Source: G963663615 sp963663615 (GTDB lineage Bacteria; Bacteroidota; Ignavibacteria; Ignavibacteriales; Melioribacteraceae). Taken from it: a stretch of 64,000 nt of DNA. How positions within the stretch are numbered: position 1 is the stretch's first letter; the number at the start of each line of letters is the position of its first letter. Shown here in pieces: positions 51,505 to 60,145 of this stretch. A program made the position numbers and the translations under genes. Under the pieces are notes generated by a model. The model searched no databases. It was given only the letters and a program-made list of their open reading frames with translations, and had not been told where the DNA came from. The stretch lies in assembly GCA_963663615.1 (NCBI GenBank), contig OY760517.1:1-64000 (forward strand), given 5' to 3'.

Positions 51505-52411
51505 CTTTGCCTCCTGTTAGTTTATTATAATATTTAAGTGTAACTATAGTGTATATAATAAAAGCAATCAGAAGCAATAAAAAATTCCAAATGTATGAAT
51601 TAATATCTCCTTCTGGTATTACGGTATTTTCAATTATCTCTTCATCACCAAATAACAAGAATGCCACATAGGTTACAAAATTGTTTGCAAAATGCAATAT
51701 CATAGGAACCAGCAGCGATTCCGATTTATATGCAGCTATGCCCAGATAAGTGCCAAGTACAAATAGTGGAACCATACCATAAGGGTTCATGTGGTATAAA
51801 GCAAAGACAAATCCTGTTAGCAATGCAGCCCAGATGGGTTTAAGTTTATACTCAAAACTTTTTTGTACGTAACCCCTGAATAATGATTCTTCAGCTACAG
51901 CCGGTACAATCGAGATAACTATAAATACCAGCACTATTTCAAAAACGTTGTTTGTTGTTAATAGCTTAATGTAAGCCTGACTAACAATTTTGTCCATTTC
52001 ATCCAGGGCAGATTGAATGGCAGCAACAGTTTCGGACGATTGTGCAAGTTTATCAATATAATAGGTTTGTACTGCAAGATAATTTTGGAACAGAACTATT
52101 AACATTACCAAGCCAAACCCGAATATCAGCACTTCGGTAAAACGGGGCAGCTTAATACGCATAATTGTATTAACATCCTGATAAACTATTTTGGCTAAAA
52201 TTAGGGCGGGTGCAAGAATAAATAAAATCTGACCGGCAGCCTGCATAATTCTCATGGCGTTAATGTTCGCATTTTCAATATCAAATCCCATAACGGCAAG
52301 ACTAATAAAACCGCCAACAATCTGATACATAAAAAAGGCTACTACTAAACCAACAAAACCAGCTACCAATGGAGGCAACATTGGTCCTGGCTTAAAATCG
52401 TAATTTGTCAT
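51485..52411 (-). CDS. CPBP-family intramembrane metalloprotease
   Basis: Eight or so membrane segments are present. The catalytic motifs are EESLFRGYVQ (EExxxR), FALYHMNP (FxxxH) and HFANNF (HxxxN/B). These define Abi/CPBP proteases, related to eukaryotic Rce1, which cut prenylated or membrane substrates. The 308-residue length is normal. Substrate unknown; some members act in bacteriocin self-immunity. It is in operon with the DUF2007-type and cdsA genes. Confidence 0.85.
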   Translation of the reverse strand: MTNYDFKPGPMLPPLVAGFVGLVVAFFMYQIVGGFISLAVMGFDIENANINAMRIMQAAGQILFILAPALILAKIVYQDVNTIMRIKLPRFTEVLIFGFGLVMLIVLFQNYLAVQTYYIDKLAQSSETVAAIQSALDEMDKIVSQAYIKLLTTNNVFEIVLVFIVISIVPAVAEESLFRGYVQKSFEYKLKPIWAALLTGFVFALYHMNPYGMVPLFVLGTYLGIAAYKSESLLVPMILHFANNFVTYVAFLLFGDEEIIENTVIPEGDINSYIWNFLLLLIAFIIYTIVTLKYYNKLTGGKDDLSEV

Positions 52412-52435
52412 TTTTTCCTGGTGGACAATTAAAAA

Positions 52436-52461
52436 AAGTCTGATATTAAAATATCAGACTT
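52436..52461 (-). terminator. Strong rho-independent terminator behind the DUF3108 gene
   Basis: AAGTCTGATAT (52436-52446) pairs with ATATCAGACTT (52451-52461) around TAAA. Read on the minus strand, the stem is followed by a T-run. It isolates the DUF3108 gene from the next operon. Confidence 0.9.
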
Positions 52462-52476
52462 AACAAATATATAAAA

Positions 52477-53259
52477 TTATTTTTTCGAAATCAGTTTTCC
52501 TGCAAGTCCCTCGTATTCAATTAACTCGGCAACAATTGAACCAATAACAACTTTGGTTTTAACCTGCACCGGTATCTTAAGTTCATCATCGGTAAGCCAG
52601 ATAAGAATATTACCTTCGCTTTTAAATAATCCGCCATCAACAACCAATGGTTCAATAACAATACAATCAAAAGTACCGGCTGCAACTGTAATGGTTTCTT
52701 TTTTGTGGAAAACTACATCAAGCGGTAAAGTTTTACCATCAAAAAAGTTTTCAAGATGCATTTTGTCACCTTGCTTTTTATTCTTCCAGTCGAGTGTACG
52801 GGTAAAATAAAATGCACTAACAATATCATTGGTATAACGCTCAATATCGTAAGAACCTTCGCTGGTTTTGGCTTTACCTTTTCTCTGATCGAAGAAAGCC
52901 GAATAATCTTTTGAAAAGCCACCTTCACGAATATGCTGTTCAAATCTCCAGGGGAAAATACCTTCCTTATCCAGATAAGTTTCATATCTGTCGCGAACCT
53001 TAAAAAAAGGATCGAATGCAGGTACAGAGTTAACCTTAAATGTTACATGATAAACATCTCTTCCGGCAATGCGTTTCATTTTTGGAATAGCCATTTCAGC
53101 AATTCCACCGGTAACAAAACCATACTTAACATTAAATATCAGTTTTTCACCAACATCAAAAGCCTTGTTTTCCCAAGTCCTGAAATCAACTTTTTGTGCC
53201 ATAGTTAAAGTAAAAGCCATCAGGAACGTCAACAATATTTTTACACTTAACTTATACAT
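52477..53259 (-). CDS. DUF3108-type periplasmic protein (260 aa)
   Basis: After a signal peptide (ending TMAQ) the chain shows NKAFDVGEKLIFNVKYGFVT, then the F-K-V/RDRYETYLD segment and VFHKKETITVAAGTFDCIVI, patterns of the DUF3108 family. These proteins are thought to be periplasmic and may bind hydrophobic ligands. In many Bacteroidota they sit close to LPS or lipid genes, as here beside GT9. The function is not established. It ends just before a strong terminator. Confidence 0.75.
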   Translation of the reverse strand: MYKLSVKILLTFLMAFTLTMAQKVDFRTWENKAFDVGEKLIFNVKYGFVTGGIAEMAIPKMKRIAGRDVYHVTFKVNSVPAFDPFFKVRDRYETYLDKEGIFPWRFEQHIREGGFSKDYSAFFDQRKGKAKTSEGSYDIERYTNDIVSAFYFTRTLDWKNKKQGDKMHLENFFDGKTLPLDVVFHKKETITVAAGTFDCIVIEPLVVDGGLFKSEGNILIWLTDDELKIPVQVKTKVVIGSIVAELIEYEGLAGKLISKK

Positions 53260-53272
53260 AATTACCTCTGTA

Positions 53273-54301
53273 TTAAACTTTTAATATCTCTTCAATTTTA
53301 AGAGCAACATCGTTAGCTTCAATGCTGTTCATACAATTTAACTCTGCACACTGTATCCGGGAACAGTTACTGCATCCCAGCGTTGGTGAAAATATAACCC
53401 GCTTTTTTGTAAATGGTCCCCAGCGAACCGGCGAACATGCCGCAATTTTAGGATAAAAACCAATTACCCATTTATCGAGGGCAGCTGCAATGTGAATTGG
53501 ACCAGTAGAGTTGGCAACCAGCAAATTACATCTATTTGTAAGGGCAACCATTTCGCTAAGGTTAAACAAGCCAGCAAAGTTAAGAACGTTTTTGTTTGAA
53601 GCAATATATGAGCAAATTTCTTTTTCCTGCTCCAAACCTGTAAGTATTATATTGACACTCAATCTTTGTGCCAAAATCTTAACAAGCTCCCTGAATCTGT
53701 CAATTGGCAAGTCAACAGCACTGCCGCCACTACCCGGATGGATAATTACAGTTTTCTTTCCCGGATCATAATCCGAATTATTCAGGATCTGTTCAACTTT
53801 ATTATACGCTTTGCTTTGTATTTGTATATTAAACTGTACATTACCAAACTCGGGCGTATATTCAATACCTATTTTGTTCAGCAAATTAACATTGTGTACC
53901 AACTCATGGTTTGTACCATACTTTCTGTGCTCGAATACTTTTTTATTAAAGAGGAATGAATACCACCTGTAACCTGTGCCTATTCTTGTGTTAATACCGG
54001 CTGCAAACAATATACGTGCAAGTTTGAAAGAAGGAAATACGGTAATTGCCGTATCGAACTTTCGTTTTTTAATTTCAGCAAGATTTTTACTATAATCTAT
54101 TTTGCCATTTTTTTTGTGCAGTACAATAATTTCATCAATAGACGGATTTCCTGCCAGTAGTTGACGTGTATATTCCTGCACCATAAATGTTACCCTGCAC
54201 TCGGGGTAAAATCCTTTTATGATTGACGCAACTGGCAGGGTTAATACAACATCACCAATTTTATCAGTTCTTACAATTAATATATTTGCTGGTTTATTCA
54301 T
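53273..54301 (-). CDS. GT9 heptosyltransferase-family glycosyltransferase
   Basis: The N-terminal segment (ILIVRTDKIGDVVLTLPVAS) and the ADP-heptose-binding C-terminal NSTGPIHIAAALDKWVIGFYP fit GT9 heptosyltransferases, which add heptose to the LPS core. A HPGSGGSAVDLPIDRF segment is conserved. The tail has a Cys-rich part (CSNCSRIQCAELNC) that is not typical of WaaC/WaaF and could bind metal. The gene overlaps the 3-methyladenine glycosylase stop by 4 nt (ATGA). Confidence 0.85.
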   Translation of the reverse strand: MNKPANILIVRTDKIGDVVLTLPVASIIKGFYPECRVTFMVQEYTRQLLAGNPSIDEIIVLHKKNGKIDYSKNLAEIKKRKFDTAITVFPSFKLARILFAAGINTRIGTGYRWYSFLFNKKVFEHRKYGTNHELVHNVNLLNKIGIEYTPEFGNVQFNIQIQSKAYNKVEQILNNSDYDPGKKTVIIHPGSGGSAVDLPIDRFRELVKILAQRLSVNIILTGLEQEKEICSYIASNKNVLNFAGLFNLSEMVALTNRCNLLVANSTGPIHIAAALDKWVIGFYPKIAACSPVRWGPFTKKRVIFSPTLGCSNCSRIQCAELNCMNSIEANDVALKIEEILKV

Positions 54302-54906
54302 TTCTTCGAAACATACTTACTATCTTTAATATAGAACCGCCAGGGCAGTTCAACTGATTTATTTATTCCTATACGCGTGGTTTCAACAAGTCCAAAATCT
54401 GTATAATCATCATCAACAATAAAAATATCATCGCCGGTTAAATTATAACCGTTGTGTTTTCTTTCTATTTCAAGAGCCTTGCATAATTTACCCGGACCAT
54501 TGGTAAGGTTAATTAGTTGCTTGCTACTAAAGTTATTAGTACCAAAACGGTTCCCGGACATATCCTCCAGCAGACTCATAGGCTCAATAGCTCTTATCAG
54601 TACGGCGTTACCTTCATTTTTCTTCCCGGTAACAACATTACAGCAATAATGTACACCGTAAGTAAAATATACGTACAGATAACCACCTTCCTTAAACATC
54701 ACCTCGTTACGTTTGGTTTTACCATTAAATGTATGAGCTGCTTCATCGTAACTACCATCATAGGCTTCAACTTCAACTATTCTTCCCGTATAGAAAGAAT
54801 CACCCTTTCTTTTAACAAAAATTTTTCCGGGTAGTTGTTTGGCAACATCAAGCACTGGTTGGGTATAAAAATTCCGTTGCAGTTTTCTGGTCAGGTCTGG
54901 AACCAT
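54298..54906 (-). CDS. 3-methyladenine DNA glycosylase (AAG/MPG family)
   Basis: The chain has GRIVEVEAYDGSYDEAAHTF (with catalytic Glu), YVYFTYGVHYCCNVVTG, and AVLIRAIEP, all typical of the AAG family. It removes alkylated purines in base-excision repair. I take the ATG at 54906; a TTG at 54918 is a possible longer start. Its stop overlaps the GT9 start (ATGA), so this repair gene is coupled to an envelope gene, which is unusual but not unknown. Confidence 0.85.
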   Translation of the reverse strand: MVPDLTRKLQRNFYTQPVLDVAKQLPGKIFVKRKGDSFYTGRIVEVEAYDGSYDEAAHTFNGKTKRNEVMFKEGGYLYVYFTYGVHYCCNVVTGKKNEGNAVLIRAIEPMSLLEDMSGNRFGTNNFSSKQLINLTNGPGKLCKALEIERKHNGYNLTGDDIFIVDDDYTDFGLVETTRIGINKSVELPWRFYIKDSKYVSKK

Positions 54907-54920
54907 ATAATCCGGCAAGT

Positions 54921-55529
54921 TTATTCCTTTTCAGCAATAAGCTTATTAATTTCATCAATTTTTTTCTTGTAAAGCTCAGCTTTGTCAGGATTTTTTAAGA
55001 TCAGTTTTTTGAACACTTCCAGTGCTTCCCTGTAATTACCCTGGCTATAATGAATATTCGCCATGGTTTCGGAAACTATTTTATCGTCAGGCATTTCACT
55101 GCCGGTTACTTCTTTCTTTTCGCTACCGGAATTGAATAATTCATCACCATACTCGCTCAAAAAACTTTTTAGTTCTTCATGTTTTTTGGGTGCTGCTGGT
55201 TCGGAATCATCATACAACTCATCGTCAAGAACGTTTTCAATACTCTCAATTTTAGCCAGATAATAGTCATAGGTTTCATGATTATTCAGCAACATATCGG
55301 CTTTTTTAGCCATATTGCGTGCAGCCTCAAAATCGTTTAGCTTTGCAAGCAAAATAGCATAAACAAACCAGGCAGACGCATAATCAGGATGATGTTCAAA
55401 CCCGGCTTCCAATATTTCACGAGCTTTTTGCAAGTTGCCTTTTTCCATTTCAGTTTCGGCAACGCGTGCAAACAGTGGTGATTCCGGATTGTATTCATAT
55501 ATAACTGATACTAAATCTACATCTGCCAT
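54921..55529 (-). CDS. TPR protein of the envelope operon (202 aa)
   Basis: The N-terminal part has TPR units (LFARVAETEMEKGNLQKARE, YASAWFVYAILLAKLNDFEA), and a C-terminal one is near the end (ETMANIHYSQGNYREALEVF). A linker rich in Asp/Glu separates them. There is no signal peptide, so it is cytoplasmic. It probably scaffolds other proteins. Its start is 7 bp after the GT2 stop, in one operon with GT2, LptE and others. The exact partner is unknown. Confidence 0.75.
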   Translation of the reverse strand: MADVDLVSVIYEYNPESPLFARVAETEMEKGNLQKAREILEAGFEHHPDYASAWFVYAILLAKLNDFEAARNMAKKADMLLNNHETYDYYLAKIESIENVLDDELYDDSEPAAPKKHEELKSFLSEYGDELFNSGSEKKEVTGSEMPDDKIVSETMANIHYSQGNYREALEVFKKLILKNPDKAELYKKKIDEINKLIAEKE

Positions 55530-55536
55530 TTCAGAT

Positions 55537-57000
55537 TTATTCCTTGTTTGTAAACGTATGCTTAAAAGATAATAATGAAACTACAAAAAAGCCCGTAAAA
55601 AACATAAACTGGAACGGAAATGCTGCAAATTCCATAAAATATAAGGATGCAACTACACCAATAAAGCAATACAACGCCAGCATAAGTTCAACGAAAGCAG
55701 AAGAGTCAACCTTCATTTTAGTGAAATAATGGTTTTTCGTATAGTTATCGTTTTTATCAACAATTCTATATTTGGGTGTACGCACAAATGGTGTTTTTTT
55801 GTTGAATAACCCTTCGAATACCGCAAGCGAATTATTTAGTGCAAATCCCATACTACCTGCCATAAAGAGAGGGAACAGTACCATCTTTTTACGCCAGTCA
55901 GAATAAACCTCTTTCTGGGCATGCAGATAAAACAAAAACGAACTTAGGAATGCTACTATAAAAACAGCCATTATATTAAAAAAGTTATCGTACGGACCAC
56001 TATTTTTAATAAAAATTAAAGGCACATTAAGAATACCGGCAAGTAAAATAAATGGAAATACCATATTATTTGTAAGATGAAAAGTTGATTGCAATTTTAT
56101 TCTTAACGGCTGATCTGATTTCCATACAAGCGGTAATATTTTTTTCGCTGTTTCAATAGCACCTTTTGTCCATCTAAACTGCTGGGCTTTAAGAGCATTT
56201 ATTTCGGAAGGAAGTTCAGCCGGGGTAGTAAAATCGCGCAGGTAAATAAACTTCCAGCCACGTAATTGTGCACGATAACTAATATCAAGGTCTTCAGTAA
56301 TTGTATCATCCTGCCAGTTTCCGGCATCTTCAATACACTCTTTACGCCAAACTCCACCGGTACCATTAAAATTGATAAAGAAACCGGCTTTATTCCTTAC
56401 ACTTTGTTCAATAACAAAATGACCATTTAAAGCAAGTGCCTGAATCCTGGTTAATATTGAATATTGTTCATTAAGGTGTTCCCAGCGGCTTTGCACCATA
56501 CCAATATTTTCTGACTTAAAATACTTTAGAGTTTTTTTTAGGAAATCGGTACCGGGAATAAAATCGGCATCAAATATGGCAACAAACTCACCCGTAGCAG
56601 TTTTTAGTCCTTCCTTAAGAGCGCCGGCTTTATAGCCAACCCGGTTTTCCCTGCGTAAGTGTTTAATATCAAATCCTTCGGATTGTTTTTCTTCAACCAT
56701 TTTGGCAACAAGGTCCACAGTACCATCGGTGGAATCGTCCAGCACCTGAATTTCCATTAATTCTTTCGGATAGTCAATTTTGCAAACAGCTTCAATTAGC
56801 CTTTCGGCTACATACATTTCGTTATACAACGGGAGCTGCAAAGTTACGTATTTATCATATCTAAAATTTTCGTCATGCCCAGGTTCATTATCATAATATT
56901 TTTTTAGGTAAAATATCATAATAAATCCGTGAAGGGCAAAAAGGCACAAAATAGTGAGCGATATGATATATGAAACCAGAACAATCTGATCCAATATCAT
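55537..57000 (-). CDS. GT2-family membrane glycosyltransferase (cellulose synthase-like)
   Basis: The chain has an N-terminal membrane segment, a GT-A domain with LQLPLYNEMYV, DDSTDGT and FDADFIP (DxD), the TEDLDISYRAQLRGW motif and QQFRWTKGA (QxxRW), and four membrane segments at the C-terminus. These are the processive or lipid-linked GT2 motifs (bcsA-like). The sugar and acceptor are unknown. It follows lptE by 24 bp, so it is likely part of envelope polysaccharide or glycolipid synthesis. Confidence 0.85.
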   Translation of the reverse strand: MILDQIVLVSYIISLTILCLFALHGFIMIFYLKKYYDNEPGHDENFRYDKYVTLQLPLYNEMYVAERLIEAVCKIDYPKELMEIQVLDDSTDGTVDLVAKMVEEKQSEGFDIKHLRRENRVGYKAGALKEGLKTATGEFVAIFDADFIPGTDFLKKTLKYFKSENIGMVQSRWEHLNEQYSILTRIQALALNGHFVIEQSVRNKAGFFINFNGTGGVWRKECIEDAGNWQDDTITEDLDISYRAQLRGWKFIYLRDFTTPAELPSEINALKAQQFRWTKGAIETAKKILPLVWKSDQPLRIKLQSTFHLTNNMVFPFILLAGILNVPLIFIKNSGPYDNFFNIMAVFIVAFLSSFLFYLHAQKEVYSDWRKKMVLFPLFMAGSMGFALNNSLAVFEGLFNKKTPFVRTPKYRIVDKNDNYTKNHYFTKMKVDSSAFVELMLALYCFIGVVASLYFMEFAAFPFQFMFFTGFFVVSLLSFKHTFTNKE

Positions 57001-57024
57001 AGTGATAGTCTCCCTTAAGTTTCT

Positions 57025-57531
57025 TTACCAGTTAGAAACAACAGCCAGTAAAATGTCTTCTGTAAGTTTGTCAATAGCTGTCTGAATCGCATCAAGTCGA
57101 GCCTGAACCTGATCACCATCAGTGTTGTAATTAGCAAAATTAGAGAAGCTTTTATTGAATACAACCTTTTTCATAACCAAATCCCTGTAAACAACTTTTG
57201 CTGTAACAGTTAATTTGTTTTGGGTGATAGCCTCGGTTGAAAAGGTTTCCGGTTTTTCGTTAATTCTTGTTAATGTGCATTCCAGCAGGCAATCCGCTTT
57301 ATCTTTTGACGTAATCTGGAATGAGTTGTCGTCTAAAAATTTGGTAACTAACTCGTTGGTAAAGTCGTCACTTAAAGTGGCTTCACCCTTACTTGTTCTA
57401 TCAGCAGCAATCGGAATTGCAATGGTTTCGAGGTGCGGCGGAATTGAAGCACCGGTAAAAGAATATGTGCAGGCTGAAACAATTATACCTGTAATAAATA
57501 ATGCCAATATGTTCTTTCTATTGAATGTCAT
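57025..57531 (-). CDS. lptE: LPS-assembly lipoprotein LptE-like
   Basis: The signal peptide ends with VSAC (Cys21), the lipobox. The mature part starts TYSFTGASIPPHLETIAIPI, then the acidic and helical segments of the LptE-like family in Bacteroidota. LptE plugs LptD in the outer membrane for LPS insertion. The start overlaps the end of the sigma-54 activator gene by 14 nt, so the two are coupled. The call is by family pattern and lipobox. Confidence 0.8.
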   Translation of the reverse strand: MTFNRKNILALFITGIIVSACTYSFTGASIPPHLETIAIPIAADRTSKGEATLSDDFTNELVTKFLDDNSFQITSKDKADCLLECTLTRINEKPETFSTEAITQNKLTVTAKVVYRDLVMKKVVFNKSFSNFANYNTDGDQVQARLDAIQTAIDKLTEDILLAVVSNW

Positions 57532-58618
57532 ATTCTTTCAACTTCCTGTACATGGTGCGTTCACTGATATTTAAAAGCTGTGCTGCTTTGCGTTTGTTAC
57601 CACGGGTAAAATTAAGAGCGTTTAAAATAGCTTCTTTTTCAAGAATATCCAAGGGAATCACTTCCTTGTGTTCGGTTACCGGGTCGTGATCCTGCATTTC
57701 AGTCGATTTGGCGTACTGCTTAAGCTCCATTAAATCTTTTTTAATTTCTATTAATGCTCTGTAAATTATTTCACGATCAAGTGTTTCGGGAGTTATTCCG
57801 GTTGCAACTGGTAAAAATCTGTTCTCTTCCTTTCTCTTATCGTTATCTAACAACATCAAAAATGAATGTTCATCAATATTGCCTGTGCGACTTAATGCAG
57901 CAGCAGTTTCAATAGTATTTTTTAACTCGCGTATGTTTCCTGGCCAGGAGTAGTCAACCAGTAAATTAAGAGCATTGTTGGATATTGTAAACTCGGGTAG
58001 TTTATTTACTTGTGCATATCTTTCCAGAAAAAAATAAACCAGAGATATAATATCTTCCCTGCGTTTTCTTAGTGGTGGAATTGCAAGGGTAACAGCCTTT
58101 AGCCTAAAGTAAAGGTCTTCCCTAAATTTACGCGTCTCAACTTCAGTTTGCAAATCCTTGTTAGTAGCAGCGATAATTCTAACATCAACCTTAATAACTT
58201 TTTCGCCGCCAATACGCATAAATTCTTTTGTTTCAAGAACTCGAAGCAATTTAACCTGTGTAGTAAGGGGCATTTCGCCAAGTTCATCGAGGAAGAGGGT
58301 TCCACCGTCTGCAATTTCAAAGTAACCTTTACGCTGATCGTGGGCACCAGTAAATGCTCCTTTTTCATGACCAAAGAGTTCGCTTTCCAGAATACCTTCG
58401 GGTATAGCACCGCAGTTAACACTAACCATTTTTTGTTCGGCACGGTTACTAAAACCATGTACCGCCCTGGCAAATACTTCCTTGCCGGTTCCACTTTCGC
58501 CTTGAATCAAAATTGAAATATCGGACTTTGCCACCTGCATAATGATATCCACAAGGTCTCTAACTTCCTTGGATTTTCCAACTATTCCAAATTTTTCCTG
58601 AAACTCTCTTATCGTCAT
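57518..58618 (-). CDS. Sigma-54-dependent activator without a receiver domain
   Basis: The AAA+ domain is complete: Walker A GESGTGKE (residues 40-47), the sigma-54 contact GAFTGA (87-92), Walker B DGGTLFLDE and the sensor arginine region. The last 40 residues are a Fis-type HTH (LLNISERTMYRKLKEY). There is no N-terminal receiver or GAF domain, so its activity is controlled in another way. It is placed inside an operon with an MBL hydrolase, SPOR protein and miaB upstream and lptE and GT2 downstream. It may govern envelope genes; the target is unknown. Confidence 0.9.
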   Translation of the reverse strand: MTIREFQEKFGIVGKSKEVRDLVDIIMQVAKSDISILIQGESGTGKEVFARAVHGFSNRAEQKMVSVNCGAIPEGILESELFGHEKGAFTGAHDQRKGYFEIADGGTLFLDELGEMPLTTQVKLLRVLETKEFMRIGGEKVIKVDVRIIAATNKDLQTEVETRKFREDLYFRLKAVTLAIPPLRKRREDIISLVYFFLERYAQVNKLPEFTISNNALNLLVDYSWPGNIRELKNTIETAAALSRTGNIDEHSFLMLLDNDKRKEENRFLPVATGITPETLDREIIYRALIEIKKDLMELKQYAKSTEMQDHDPVTEHKEVIPLDILEKEAILNALNFTRGNKRKAAQLLNISERTMYRKLKEYDIQ

Positions 58619-58622
58619 ATTA

Positions 58623-59369
58623 CTAAAGGGTTATCTCCTGAAAATCTTCAACACGTATAACCTTTGAAGTTAAATTTTGTTCAGCAATTTTTTTATCAAT
58701 CAAATCTTTTTTATCGCTATGGTAATGAGTAAGGAATACGTTTTTAATCTTATTTTTACTCACAAATTCAGATATATCATCAAAACCTATATGCGATTGT
58801 TCTGCAATAAAACAATCAAGTTTTGTATTATTAAACACCTCAAGATCGCTGCGGTTTCCAACATCTGCTGTATAGCCAATAATTTTACCATTAAATTTAA
58901 GTAGCAGGCTGGAAGAAGTATCAAGCGGAAACAGTTCATTTTGGATGTGTGTATTTACATAGGTAACAAACGATACATTTTTCGCTATCTCTATTTCCTG
59001 CTCCGAACTAAATGGAATAATTGAAAGTCTGAAAGGTACTTTTTCCTCAACAAGGTAGAACAAGTCGAGTAAATCCCTCAGTTTTTGTTCCATACCCTTG
59101 TGTATATAAATAGTAAGGTTCTTTACTCTATCCTTAATCTTCATAGCAGTAACAAGAGTTGGAATTCCGGCAACATGATCAGCGTGAAAATGAGTAATGA
59201 GAATACTGTTTATATCAGTAATATCCACCTTGCAATGTTGTAATGCCTTAATTGTAGATGCACCGCAATCAACAAGTAACTTAAACCCTTCATCGCTTAC
59301 AAGTAATGCCGAATGGTAACGATATGGTTCCGGTACCCCGGAGGATGTGCCTGCAAAAAGAATTTTCAT
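58623..59369 (-). CDS. MBL-fold hydrolase, RNase Z-like
   Basis: The metal motif THFHADHVAG (HxHxDH) lies near residue 59-68, followed by the later Asp (TADVGNRSDLEVF) and the His in FLTHYHSD. The length of 248 residues and the GTSSGVPEPYRYHSALLV start are like RNase Z/ArsA-type MBL proteins. Substrate could be tRNA 3' ends or a small phosphodiester. The start overlaps the SPOR-gene stop by one base. Confidence 0.8.
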   Translation of the reverse strand: MKILFAGTSSGVPEPYRYHSALLVSDEGFKLLVDCGASTIKALQHCKVDITDINSILITHFHADHVAGIPTLVTAMKIKDRVKNLTIYIHKGMEQKLRDLLDLFYLVEEKVPFRLSIIPFSSEQEIEIAKNVSFVTYVNTHIQNELFPLDTSSSLLLKFNGKIIGYTADVGNRSDLEVFNNTKLDCFIAEQSHIGFDDISEFVSKNKIKNVFLTHYHSDKKDLIDKKIAEQNLTSKVIRVEDFQEITL

Positions 59370-60133
59370 TAATGCTCACCAAAATTATATTCTTTTACAT
59401 TACCATTTAATTTATATTTGGTTTCAAGGTGATCAATCAGGTTAACAGCTTCTTCTTTCGATACAAATTTACCGGCAATAACTATATTAAAGGTTGTACC
59501 ACCAACAACTTTTTCGTAATAATCGGCAAAATAGCCATCAATTGCAATTTTGCTAACCAGTTCTTTTGCATTTGCCTTGTTACTAAATGCTCCTGCCTGA
59601 ACTGTATATTTATATACAACAGCCGGAGCCTTATTAACTTCCGGTTTTGGTGTAGTAACTTTGGCAGGTGGCGGAGGTGTTTTTACTGCCGGTTTTTCCT
59701 TTATTTTGTTATCAGGGTATGCTGCAACAAATTCCACCTTGTCTGGTATTTTTCTGTTTGCTGCCTTGATGTAAGGCGAATCAGGATATTTTGCCTTTAG
59801 TTCTGCCAGGTATGAATCAGCTTTCTGGTAAACTCCAAGTGCAAAATAATAACTGAATATGCGATACAGGGCGGCATCGGCGTAAGCATTATCAGGATGG
59901 TTTTTATAAAACTGCTGATATTTATCAACAGCTATATCACCATCCTCGGTAACAACCGCTTCTAGAAACTTCAGGTTTTGCGAATCGGGGTACTTACCCA
60001 TTAAACTGTTCAGTTCTTTTTTAACAAGGTCAATATCGCCTTTTTCAATTAGCTTAAGATAAGGCACAATATTAACATCCTGCCCAAACACAAGTGTTGC
60101 AAATACCAAAAGGAAAACTGCTTTTAACTTCAT
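59369..60133 (-). CDS. SPOR-domain protein with TPR-like repeats (254 aa)
   Basis: The signal peptide ends VFGQ. A TPR-like part (about 25-125, KYPDSQNLKFLEAV, NHPDNAYADAALYRIFSYYF) is followed by a proline-rich linker (KTPPPPAKVTTPK) and the SPOR domain (YTVQAGAFSNKANAKELVSK, FNIVIAGKFVSKEEAVNLID). SPOR binds denuded peptidoglycan glycan, so the protein acts at division or wall-remodelling sites. It is in operon with miaB (12 bp) and the MBL gene. Confidence 0.85.
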   Translation of the reverse strand: MKLKAVFLLVFATLVFGQDVNIVPYLKLIEKGDIDLVKKELNSLMGKYPDSQNLKFLEAVVTEDGDIAVDKYQQFYKNHPDNAYADAALYRIFSYYFALGVYQKADSYLAELKAKYPDSPYIKAANRKIPDKVEFVAAYPDNKIKEKPAVKTPPPPAKVTTPKPEVNKAPAVVYKYTVQAGAFSNKANAKELVSKIAIDGYFADYYEKVVGGTTFNIVIAGKFVSKEEAVNLIDHLETKYKLNGNVKEYNFGEH

Positions 60134-60145
60134 AATTATATATGT

